A stretch of 64,000 bases of DNA from Pseudomonadales bacterium (GTDB taxonomy: Bacteria > Pseudomonadota > Gammaproteobacteria > Pseudomonadales > Ketobacteraceae). A program made the translations under genes and the position numbers. The stretch lies in NCBI GenBank assembly GCA_002708905.1, contig PAPM01000035.1, positions 62,001-126,000 on the forward strand, read 5' to 3'. Below the pieces are notes generated by a model, which was not told where the DNA came from, ran no database searches, and was given only the letters and a program-made list of their open reading frames with translations. This document shows, in pieces, positions 17,166 through 25,330 of this stretch (positions are counted from its first letter, which is position 1; each line of letters starts with the position of its first letter).

Positions 17166-18872
17166 ATGCAGCTGAAGGGGAAAACCTCTGCGTTCATTTT
17201 GTGGGTAATGATGACACTGGCCAGTGTGCTGATCAGCGCCTGGGTTCATAAACTGGCCACCCACACGCCTTCTGATAAAGAAGTTCGGTTGGTGAAGCGA
17301 AACTTTGATGTCATCGTTAACGACCTGCAAAGTGACCTGCAATGGTTGGCGGCGAACCATGATATGGAGCTGCACAGCCTGCCGGACAATGTGGATGTGC
17401 GGCTTGTGTTCGATCAGCAGGATTTGTTGCAGTACCAGACCACGCTGACTGGCGAAGATCATATCGACAGCCTGCTTACCAGCCTCATCAGCTTCCTGAA
17501 AGTGCCCCGCCAGTCGAACAGCGGCGTCACTTATTGGCGCGATAAAGTCATGTGGTTGGTGATCGAGGAGCAGGGTGCGGTTCGTTCGGTGACGGCCGTG
17601 TTTTTGGATGATTGGTTATTGGATCTTTCGGAGCGTCTGAACTACCAGCTGGAGTTGAGCGCAACCCCGGTGAACGCAACCGGTGGCAGTTTGGGCGAAG
17701 CGACGATTATGATGCCCTCGCTGGTGGGTAAGCCAGTGTATATTTCAGTAAGTCCGCGGCAACCCCCATCAACCACTCCCTACGTTTGGTGGTTGTCAGT
17801 CCTGCTCAGTGCTTTGGTGTGTGGCGTCATCGTGTGGACCTTGTATTACCGGCCGATCTGGATGCGCATCAATGAGTTGTTACAGCAATCCAGGCAGATT
17901 ATGAAGTCCGGAAATTTCAGCCAACGACTCAGCACCCAAGGGAAAGATGAAATTACCGATATGGCTGTGCAGATCAACGCGATCCTCAGCTCTCTCGAGT
18001 ATTGCTATAACCTGATGGCGAAAACCAACCTGATTACCACCGAGTTGCTGCAAAAAGTGGATTCCCAATCCTCCGATAAGTTGGATTCGGCCATGACGGA
18101 TGAGAGTGAACTGAAATCCTCGCTGGATGTTGTGTCCCGGCTAAGTGAGGCATTTGAGACCAATGCGTTGGAGGTCTTTGTGCAACCAGTCTATTCTTCG
18201 GATCGCAATCAGGTGACCGGATATGAAGCCCTGGCCCGTTGGATGGATCCTGACATGGGCATGGTCGCGCCCACTGAATTTGTTTCCATGTGCGAGAAAG
18301 CCGGGCTGCTGGACTTGCTGACCGAGCTGATGCTGCGTCACACGCTCTCGGCACTGCGGGAATTGCGGGTTAAGCATGGCGACAAGCTGATCGTGTCCAT
18401 CAACCTGAGTGCCGCACAATTCTACTCTCCGGCGTTACTCACAACCCTGAACAACCTGCCGCCGGAAGACAGTCGCCTGCTTTCCAATCTGGAATTTGAG
18501 GTCAGGGAGAATACCATCACCCACGATTTCGATCAGGCGACGGTGCTGATCAACAATCTCAAGAATAAAGGTTTGCGGATCTGTATCGATGACTATGGGC
18601 TTAGTCGTTATTCGCTGATGTATTTGCAGCGGCTGTCCGTGGATACCATCAAGTTATCTGCCGTGTTTACCGAGCGCCTGGCCTGGGAGAGTCGCGAGGC
18701 GGCCTTTATCGATGGTATTGCCCGCTTTGCCGAGGGACTCGGGGTGCGGGTGATTGTCAAAAATATTGAAACTGATGGCCAAATGGAAGCTTTGTCCAAG
18801 AACTTAACAATTGAATATCAAGGGGTTATGCTCTCTCCTCCGGCGCCGTTGGCGGTTGCATTACAACGCTGA
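17166..18872 (+). CDS. Membrane-anchored HAMP-EAL protein with a degenerate EAL domain
   Basis: 568 residues: an N-terminal membrane segment (about 8-27), an extracytoplasmic sensor region, a second membrane segment (about 207-227), a HAMP-like linker, and a C-terminal EAL domain from about 320. This is the layout of LapD-like c-di-GMP receptors. The EAL signature is intact (YEALARW, E354), as are NLS and DD at 475-476. The usual AEGVE block reads VKNIE (K532), KID reads KLS, and the final QGYLF-type block is altered. A phosphodiesterase reaction is therefore doubtful; c-di-GMP binding or signalling is more likely. No GGDEF domain is present. The start has AGG seven bases upstream. Confidence 0.88.
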   Translation: MQLKGKTSAFILWVMMTLASVLISAWVHKLATHTPSDKEVRLVKRNFDVIVNDLQSDLQWLAANHDMELHSLPDNVDVRLVFDQQDLLQYQTTLTGEDHIDSLLTSLISFLKVPRQSNSGVTYWRDKVMWLVIEEQGAVRSVTAVFLDDWLLDLSERLNYQLELSATPVNATGGSLGEATIMMPSLVGKPVYISVSPRQPPSTTPYVWWLSVLLSALVCGVIVWTLYYRPIWMRINELLQQSRQIMKSGNFSQRLSTQGKDEITDMAVQINAILSSLEYCYNLMAKTNLITTELLQKVDSQSSDKLDSAMTDESELKSSLDVVSRLSEAFETNALEVFVQPVYSSDRNQVTGYEALARWMDPDMGMVAPTEFVSMCEKAGLLDLLTELMLRHTLSALRELRVKHGDKLIVSINLSAAQFYSPALLTTLNNLPPEDSRLLSNLEFEVRENTITHDFDQATVLINNLKNKGLRICIDDYGLSRYSLMYLQRLSVDTIKLSAVFTERLAWESREAAFIDGIARFAEGLGVRVIVKNIETDGQMEALSKNLTIEYQGVMLSPPAPLAVALQR

Positions 18873-18930
18873 TGAACGGTCAGGCTATGGTATAATATGC
18901 ATTCTTTTGGCTTGTGGATTTCAGATAGTT

Positions 18931-19194
18931 ATGGATTTTAATGCGCTTATCGATTCGATCACCCCGGAAACCTACGAGGCTCTGCTCAAAGCCCTTGAAT
19001 TGGGTAAGTGGGCCGACGGCAATCGGCTGACCCAGGAGCAGAAAGAACACGTGATGCAGGCTATCATCGCCTATGGTGAAAAGAATCTGTCTGAGGAGCA
19101 GCGGGTTGGGTTCATTGATCGTGGCACCAAGGAAGAAGGGGAGGTTTGTGATGACACTTCCCATGTGGAAACGCCGGTCAAATTTCTGAACTAA
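18931..19194 (+). CDS. YeaC-like small protein (DUF1315)
   Basis: 87-residue protein from ATG 18931. The sequence MDFNALIDSITPETYEALLKA is followed by LGKWADGNRLTQEQKEHVMQAIIAYGEK, the typical DUF1315 pattern. It is soluble and probably a helical bundle; function is unknown. A longer in-frame reading back to 18811 would overlap the EAL gene and lacks family similarity. This gene sits near pepN and nadK in pseudomonads as well, as far as I recall. Confidence 0.85.
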   Translation: MDFNALIDSITPETYEALLKALELGKWADGNRLTQEQKEHVMQAIIAYGEKNLSEEQRVGFIDRGTKEEGEVCDDTSHVETPVKFLN

Positions 19195-19240
19195 AGCACT
19201 ATCTCAACGCTACCAGCGCCCAACCCGCCAACGTCCAGAC

Positions 19241-19726
19241 CTACCAACGATATTTGTCCCAGTTCTGGGGATTGGCCCAGAATTTGGGGTTCAACCAGTC
19301 CGGTACAGGTTTGTAGGTTTTCAGATCGAACAGATAATAGCGGTTCGATTCCGTCACTGCGCAGCGTATAAATCCAAGTGCCAGACAGTCGGTCTCGGTC
19401 ATTCCATCCTGATCTTTCTGCTGCAATTCCTGCGGCAATTCCAACACCACTTTTTGGGACAGCTGGTCCCGGCATTTTGCGATCAGGGCATTGCGGTGAT
19501 CCACGTCGTTCAGGGCGTCGGCGCCGATGGCCACCAGCTCAACCCGTTGTTGGAACGAATCTTCCAAAAGCTGGTCTGGAGTAACAGTGGCAGCCTCAGG
19601 GGGGAGTACGTCAAAGCCGACAAAGAGGGTGGATTGAACCTGTTCCGAGTTGATCAAAGCTGTTATCGGTGCTGGAAGCGCCATCAAAATACCCGCTAAG
19701 TTGTTAAATTCATTACAGTCATACAT
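19241..19726 (-). CDS. Conserved hypothetical protein (DUF6231-like)
   Basis: About 161 residues from ATG 19726; a TTG four codons upstream is less likely. The sequence contains the segment VELVAIGADALNDVDHRNALIAKCRDQLSQKVVLELP and ends in an aromatic tail, LNPKFWANPQNWDKYRW. It recalls small proteins located next to pepN in pseudomonads, possibly DUF6231. It has no signal peptide or catalytic motif. It is transcribed divergently from pepN, so the ~75-base gap at 19727-19800 must hold both promoters. Confidence 0.72.
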   Translation of the reverse strand: MYDCNEFNNLAGILMALPAPITALINSEQVQSTLFVGFDVLPPEAATVTPDQLLEDSFQQRVELVAIGADALNDVDHRNALIAKCRDQLSQKVVLELPQELQQKDQDGMTETDCLALGFIRCAVTESNRYYLFDLKTYKPVPDWLNPKFWANPQNWDKYRW

Positions 19727-19800
19727 ACTGCAGAACAAACTCCCATTTCACAAGCGATGACTCGTCATCGGGTGGTCGCTGCAGCATCAGGTCCGTCAGC

Positions 19801-22455
19801 ATGAAAGAAAACAACGCACCGAAAACCATTCGCCTAGCCGACTACAAAGCACCCAATTATCTCATTGATACTGTCCATCTGGACGTGCGTATATACGATG
19901 AGTATACGGACGTGGTTGCCCATCTAACCGTGCGGGCCAACCCGCAAGTGCCGAACGCTTCGGCACAACCACTGGAGCTGGTGGGGGCCGACCTTGAACT
20001 GCTGGCCATTGAAATTGATGGTGAGGCAGTGTCCTCTGAGCGTTACCAGATTGATGAAGAAACGTTGACGATCTCAAACGTGCCGGCGCAGTTTTCCCTG
20101 CTCACAATGACCCGCATCAACCCCAAGACCAACACTTCATTGGAAGGGTTGTATGTTTCCAAGGGCATGTATTGTACCCAATGCGAAGCAGAGGGTTTCC
20201 GCAAGATCACCTACTACCTGGATCGTCCGGATGTGATGGCGAAATTTACGACCCGGGTGGAAGCGGACAAGCAGGCGTACCCGGTGCTGCTGTCCAATGG
20301 TAACCCGGAAGAACGCGGTGATCTGGATAACGGCCGTCACTATGTGATTTGGGAAGATCCGTTCAAGAAACCCTGTTACCTGTTTGCCTTGGTGGCCGGT
20401 GATTTATCTGTGGTGGAAGACAGCTTTGTTACTACATCCAGCCGGGAAGTGAAACTGCAGCTGTACGTGGAGCCTCATGACCTGGATAAATGCGATCACG
20501 CGATGGATTCCCTGAAGCGGTCCATGGCGTGGGATGAAGAGGTTTATGGTCGTGAATACGATCTGGATATTTATATGGTCGTGGCGGTTTCCCATTTCAA
20601 TATGGGGGCGATGGAAAACAAGGGCCTCAATATTTTCAACACTTCCTGTGTCCTGGCCAATGCAAAAACCACCACCGATATGGGGTTTCAGCGTGTGGAA
20701 AGCGTCATTGCCCACGAGTATTTCCATAATTGGTCCGGTAACCGGGTAACCTGTCGTGACTGGTTCCAGCTCAGTTTGAAAGAAGGCTTCACGGTGTTTC
20801 GTGATCAGCAGTTTTCGGCCGATATGGGATCGGCCACAGTCAATCGTATCGATGATGTGAATCTGCTGAAGACGGTACAGTTTGCGGAAGATTCCGGTCC
20901 CATGTCCCATCCGATTCGGCCGGACAGCTATATTGAGATCAATAACTTTTACACCACCACCGTATATGAAAAGGGCGCTGAAGTGGTGCGTATGATTCAT
21001 CGGTTGCTGGGTAAGGATGGCTTCCGCAAAGGCTCCGACTTGTATTTCGAACGACATGACGGGCAGGCGGTCACCTGCGATGATTTTGTAAAAGCCATGG
21101 AAGATGCCAATGGCGTGGATCTGTCCCTGTTTCGTCGTTGGTATTCTCAGGCAGGCACCCCGCAACTCACGGTCACCGCCGATTACCGGGCGGATCAACA
21201 GCAATTCAGCCTGACGTTCGAGCAAATCACCTTGCCCACTCCTGGCCAGCCGGAAAAACTTCCGCTACACATTCCCGTGGCAATTGGATTGTTGGGGCCG
21301 GACGGTCAGGATCTGCCGCTGCAATTGGTGGATGGTGCCACCGTTGACCCCGCTAACCCCATACTGGAATTAAAAGCGGCAAAAGAAACCTTTGTCTTTA
21401 CCGGAATCAAGGAGAAGCCGGTGGCTTCGGTGTTGCGTGGCTTCTCTGCGCCGGTGAAGCTTTGCTTCGAACAGACCCGCGACGAACTGGCATTTCTGAT
21501 GTCCAACGACAATGATGGTTTCAATCGCTGGAATGCCGCGCAGCGCCTGACGGTGGCAGTGTTGTGCGATCTGATGCAGGCCTATGAAGCTCAACAACCT
21601 TTGTCCGTTGATCCACAATTAATGGCAGCGTTTCGCAGTTTGCTGACCGATGAGTCGTTGGATCAGGCTATGGTCGCCAAGATGCTGGAGCTTCCCACCG
21701 AGCAGTTCTTGGCGGAGTTGCTGCCGAAACCGGTGCAGGTGGATGCCATTCATCATGCCCGGGAGGGATTGAAAAAATCCTTGGCTGAAGGGCTACGCAG
21801 CGAGTTGGAACAGGTGATGGACCGCTGTCCTTTGGATGCAGAGTATCGCTATGAAGTCGATGTAGTGGCGCGTCGCAGTTTGCGTAACACCTGTTTGGGA
21901 TACCTGATGTCCATTGCGGATGATCGGGCCACTGAGCACTGCGTACAACAGTATCACCAGGCCACTAATATGACGGACCAGCTGGCTGCCTTTCGCAGTC
22001 TGGTGCATTCAGACCGGCAGGAAAAGCAGCGCATCATTGCGGACTTCTACGATCAGTGGCAGGCAGAAGCGTTGGTGGTTGATCAATGGTTCATGGTGCA
22101 GGCCAGTTCACCGCAAAGAGATACTTTGGAACAGGTGAACGGTCTGATGAAACATCCCGCCTTTGAAATGACCAACCCCAACAAGATCCGGGCATTGATC
22201 GGAGCGTTCTGCAATAACAATCCCGTCAACTTTCATCGCCTGGATGGTGCAGGGTATGGATTCCTGGCGGATCAGATCATTACTTTAAATAAACTGAACC
22301 CGCAGGTGGCCTCCAGAATGGCGACGATCATGACGCGCTGGGCGAATTATGACAAAGTCCGGGCGGATCTGATCAAGGCGCAATTAAAGCGTATAAAGAC
22401 GGAAAAACTTTCTCCGGATGTATACGAGGTGGTTACCAAGGCGCTTAACCAGTGA
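19801..22455 (+). CDS. pepN: Aminopeptidase N (M1 family)
   Basis: Zinc aminopeptidase of 884 residues, the normal length for bacterial PepN. The exopeptidase motif GAMEN lies at 269-273 and the zinc motif HEYFH at 305-309. The third ligand Glu is in LKEGF about 18 residues later. It acts in the cytoplasm, removing N-terminal residues from peptides. The C-terminal half carries the PepN helical domain. A GC-rich inverted repeat lies about 100 bases past the stop. Confidence 0.97.
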   Translation: MKENNAPKTIRLADYKAPNYLIDTVHLDVRIYDEYTDVVAHLTVRANPQVPNASAQPLELVGADLELLAIEIDGEAVSSERYQIDEETLTISNVPAQFSLLTMTRINPKTNTSLEGLYVSKGMYCTQCEAEGFRKITYYLDRPDVMAKFTTRVEADKQAYPVLLSNGNPEERGDLDNGRHYVIWEDPFKKPCYLFALVAGDLSVVEDSFVTTSSREVKLQLYVEPHDLDKCDHAMDSLKRSMAWDEEVYGREYDLDIYMVVAVSHFNMGAMENKGLNIFNTSCVLANAKTTTDMGFQRVESVIAHEYFHNWSGNRVTCRDWFQLSLKEGFTVFRDQQFSADMGSATVNRIDDVNLLKTVQFAEDSGPMSHPIRPDSYIEINNFYTTTVYEKGAEVVRMIHRLLGKDGFRKGSDLYFERHDGQAVTCDDFVKAMEDANGVDLSLFRRWYSQAGTPQLTVTADYRADQQQFSLTFEQITLPTPGQPEKLPLHIPVAIGLLGPDGQDLPLQLVDGATVDPANPILELKAAKETFVFTGIKEKPVASVLRGFSAPVKLCFEQTRDELAFLMSNDNDGFNRWNAAQRLTVAVLCDLMQAYEAQQPLSVDPQLMAAFRSLLTDESLDQAMVAKMLELPTEQFLAELLPKPVQVDAIHHAREGLKKSLAEGLRSELEQVMDRCPLDAEYRYEVDVVARRSLRNTCLGYLMSIADDRATEHCVQQYHQATNMTDQLAAFRSLVHSDRQEKQRIIADFYDQWQAEALVVDQWFMVQASSPQRDTLEQVNGLMKHPAFEMTNPNKIRALIGAFCNNNPVNFHRLDGAGYGFLADQIITLNKLNPQVASRMATIMTRWANYDKVRADLIKAQLKRIKTEKLSPDVYEVVTKALNQ

Positions 22456-22556
22456 TCAACGATGTGACGCTAAAGTCATTACGGTAATAAACATAAGATC
22501 GTTTGTTCTTATCAAGAATAAGTATTTGTTTTGATCATTCTGATTGGTTATTTTAT

Positions 22557-22578
22557 GGCGGCCTTGTATAGGGCCGCC
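22557..22578. repeat. GC-rich inverted repeat downstream of pepN
   Basis: Arms GGCGGCC and GGCCGCC around a short loop, in the 299-base gap between pepN and the DUF1329 gene. No T-run follows on the plus strand, so termination is only possible, not clear. The rest of the gap is AT-rich, with no gene seen. Confidence 0.45.
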
Positions 22579-22754
22579 GAGCCAAAAATACGTCGAAAAA
22601 AGGACAAAACCCGGATTTTCGACTTAAATTATTAAAATTACGATTATTATCGCCGGGCGGCACAAGGACAGTCTGTGTTGGCGATCATTTTTAATACAGT
22701 GCGAATCAATGCCATCAGGGTTTAACCGGCATTGTGAAATTGTGGGAATGTTAA

Positions 22755-24125
22755 ATGAGAAGAGTAGGGCTGATCCTTGCTTCAGTCTGTTTGTTCGCCG
22801 CTGCCTTTACCGGCACCTATGCCGTTGCTCAGGATTCGGTATTAGGTAATGGGCTGACTCCTTACGGAGCTGAGCAGAAAGGTAATGATGCAGGCACCAT
22901 TCCTTCCTGGGATGGCGGGCTGACGGCCGACAAAATGCCACCATTGCAATCTCAGTTGGAAAATCCGTTTTCCAATGAGAAGCCCCTGTTTGTTATTACC
23001 TCTTCTAATCAGGATCAATACGCCGCTTTTTTATCAACGGGCCAATGGGCGCTACTTGAACGCTATCCCGATAGTTATCGTTTGCCGGTCTATCCCACCC
23101 ATCGAACCGCCGCTGCGCCCCAATGGGTCTACGACAACATTGCCAGGAATCACAAGCAGGCCCGCCTGGTGAATGAGGGTAATGGCATTGAGCAGGCAGC
23201 CGGGGGCATTCCGTTTCCGGTCCCTCTGGATGACGCCGGTAATCCGGACCCACTTAAGATTTTGTGGAATCATCTTACCCGCTGGCGTGGAATTCACATT
23301 AAGGCAGATATATCTGAAGCCGCTGTCAACAATAAAGGCGGTTACTCACTGGTCACCGCCTCTCAGGAAGCCTTGTTCGTTTACTACGACCCGCAGAAAA
23401 AGTGGGACGACCTGGACAACAAGCTTGCCTACTACATGGCCTTTATCCGCAGCCCGGCGCGTCTGGCCGGGGGCGGTGTGCTCATTCATGAAACCATTGA
23501 CCGTATTAAGGAGCCTCGCTCCGCCTGGGTCTATAACTCCGGCACCCGCCGGGTACGCCGCGCTCCCTCGATTGAATACGATATGCCAGTGCCCAGTGCG
23601 GAAAACCTGATTACCGCCGATGATGTGGATATGTTCAATGGCGCTCCCGACCGTTTTGACTGGAAATTTATAGGCAAGCAGGAGTTGTATATTCCCTATA
23701 ACAATTTTCAGCTAAGCAATGCCACCAAGGACGATAAAACCCTGCTTAAAAAAGGACACATCAATCCGGAATTCACCCGCTATGAATTGCACCGGGTCTG
23801 GGTTATCGAGGGAACCGCCAAAGACGGTATTCGACATCTTTACAGTAAGCGTCGCTTTTACATCGACGAAGACAGCTGGAGCATCGTGCAGGCAGATCAA
23901 TACGATGCCCGGGGTCAGCTCTGGCGGGTGCACCTATCCTATCTGGTGTCCTACTACCATGTTCCCGTTACCTGGGGAGCCCTTACCGCCAGTTATGAAT
24001 TGGAATCCGGCAGCTACTTTGCCGGCTATCTGGATAATGCCAACGGAATGGCCATCCGATTTGATGAGGATACCTTATCCAGTGGTTACTTCAGTCCCCA
24101 ATCGCTGCGGCGGATGGGACGTTGA
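22755..24125 (+). CDS. DUF1329 outer-membrane-associated protein
   Basis: 456-residue secreted protein. The N-terminus MRRVGLILASVCLFAAAFTG is a signal peptide with likely cleavage near AVAQ. The mature protein has the family segment LTPYGAEQKGNDAGTIPSWDGG near 34-55 and the region AWVYNSGTRRVRRAPSIEYD. The DUF1329 fold is related to lipoprotein-carrier beta structures. Such genes are repeatedly found with BNR-repeat and RND/MMPL genes, as here, and are thought to handle lipids or hydrophobic compounds at the outer membrane. The often-linked DUF1302 gene is absent. Function is inferred from context. Confidence 0.87.
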   Translation: MRRVGLILASVCLFAAAFTGTYAVAQDSVLGNGLTPYGAEQKGNDAGTIPSWDGGLTADKMPPLQSQLENPFSNEKPLFVITSSNQDQYAAFLSTGQWALLERYPDSYRLPVYPTHRTAAAPQWVYDNIARNHKQARLVNEGNGIEQAAGGIPFPVPLDDAGNPDPLKILWNHLTRWRGIHIKADISEAAVNNKGGYSLVTASQEALFVYYDPQKKWDDLDNKLAYYMAFIRSPARLAGGGVLIHETIDRIKEPRSAWVYNSGTRRVRRAPSIEYDMPVPSAENLITADDVDMFNGAPDRFDWKFIGKQELYIPYNNFQLSNATKDDKTLLKKGHINPEFTRYELHRVWVIEGTAKDGIRHLYSKRRFYIDEDSWSIVQADQYDARGQLWRVHLSYLVSYYHVPVTWGALTASYELESGSYFAGYLDNANGMAIRFDEDTLSSGYFSPQSLRRMGR

Positions 24126-24251
24126 CTGGCCAATTAACCCACTTGTTTTGGACAGAAATCATGGCTTGGGTAATTCATGGTCAGCGTAAATGGTTTAATG
24201 ACTCATACGAAAATGCAGGTAGACAATATTGATATGTGGATCAGGAAAAGC

Positions 24252-25298
24252 ATGCGTTATTCAATAGTGAAGAAGATGGCCGGTGCAGTAATGCTGTGGG
24301 GTGGCGTTGCCGGCATTGCTTTCGCCTCTGATTATGAAAAGTATCTGGATTTGCGGGCCGCATTACCCTCGGACAAAGCGGCCGAATCGTTGTTGACCGA
24401 TGTGGATGTCTATCAGGGCAAGGTTGTTAGCGTGGGCGATCGTGGTCACATCCTGGTCTCCACCAACAATGGCGACAGCTGGGAACAGGCCAAGGTGCCG
24501 GTACAGTATCTGCTGACGGCAGTCGATTTTGTCAGCGAACAAAAAGGTTGGGCTGTGGGCCATGAAGGTGTGATCCTGCATTCCGCCGACGGTGGTTCCA
24601 GCTGGCAACTGCAATACGCCAATCCTCATCGGGTGCGAAGCGATGAAGAAATGAATCAATTGACGGATGAACAGTTTACCAAGTTGCCCCAGGAAGGTTC
24701 CCCTTTGTTGGATGTCTGGTTCCGTGATGACAAGGTTGGCTTTGTGGTTGGCGCCTACGGCATGTTCCTGGGCACGGAAGATGGCGGTAAGACCTGGAAT
24801 GACGTGTCCTCACGCATTGAAAACTTTGATGGTTGGCATTTGAATGCCATCAGCGCTGCGGACAATGGCGTCGTTTATATTGCCGGTGAAAAGGGTGTTC
24901 TTTTCCGGTCGGATGATGGCGGAGAGAACTGGGTTACCCTGGCAGGACCGTATCAAGGTTCCTATTTCGGTGTGCTCACCGGCCCCGGTGCAGATGACGT
25001 GTTTTTGTACGGTTTGCAGGGCAATATCTTTAAGTCCGTTGACCGTGGCGAGACATGGAGTAAGTCCAAGAGTAAAGCCAGTGATGGCCTGATGGATGGA
25101 GTAACGCTGGGTGGCCAGAGGGTTATGCTGGTGGGTAACTCCGGTGTGGTGCTGACCAGTAACGATGGGGGAAGCACATTCTCAATGCAGATTACCAAAT
25201 CCCGCGAGGCTATCCTTGCCATCGAGAAACTACCGAATGGCAAGTTGATTATGGTCGGGCAGGGCGGCGTGCAAATTACAGCACCATCCGCCAAGTGA
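24252..25298 (+). CDS. Ycf48-like/BNR-repeat periplasmic protein
   Basis: About 348 residues from ATG 24252, which has AGGA five bases upstream and gives a clean signal peptide ending in GIAFAS. In-frame ATGs at 24177 and 24234 would precede it and are less likely. Six Asp-box-like repeats follow, each ending in a variant of S-x-D-G-G-x-x-W: NNGDSW, ADGGSSW, EDGGKTW, DDGGENW, VDRGETW, NDGGSTF. These predict a seven-bladed-type beta-propeller. It lies between the DUF1329 gene and the MMPL permease, with 32 bases to the latter, and is probably a partner or assembly factor for that exporter. Confidence 0.87.
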   Translation: MRYSIVKKMAGAVMLWGGVAGIAFASDYEKYLDLRAALPSDKAAESLLTDVDVYQGKVVSVGDRGHILVSTNNGDSWEQAKVPVQYLLTAVDFVSEQKGWAVGHEGVILHSADGGSSWQLQYANPHRVRSDEEMNQLTDEQFTKLPQEGSPLLDVWFRDDKVGFVVGAYGMFLGTEDGGKTWNDVSSRIENFDGWHLNAISAADNGVVYIAGEKGVLFRSDDGGENWVTLAGPYQGSYFGVLTGPGADDVFLYGLQGNIFKSVDRGETWSKSKSKASDGLMDGVTLGGQRVMLVGNSGVVLTSNDGGSTFSMQITKSREAILAIEKLPNGKLIMVGQGGVQITAPSAK

Positions 25299-25330
25299 TT
25301 TTGAGTCTCTGAATTAGATCAAGGTACATT

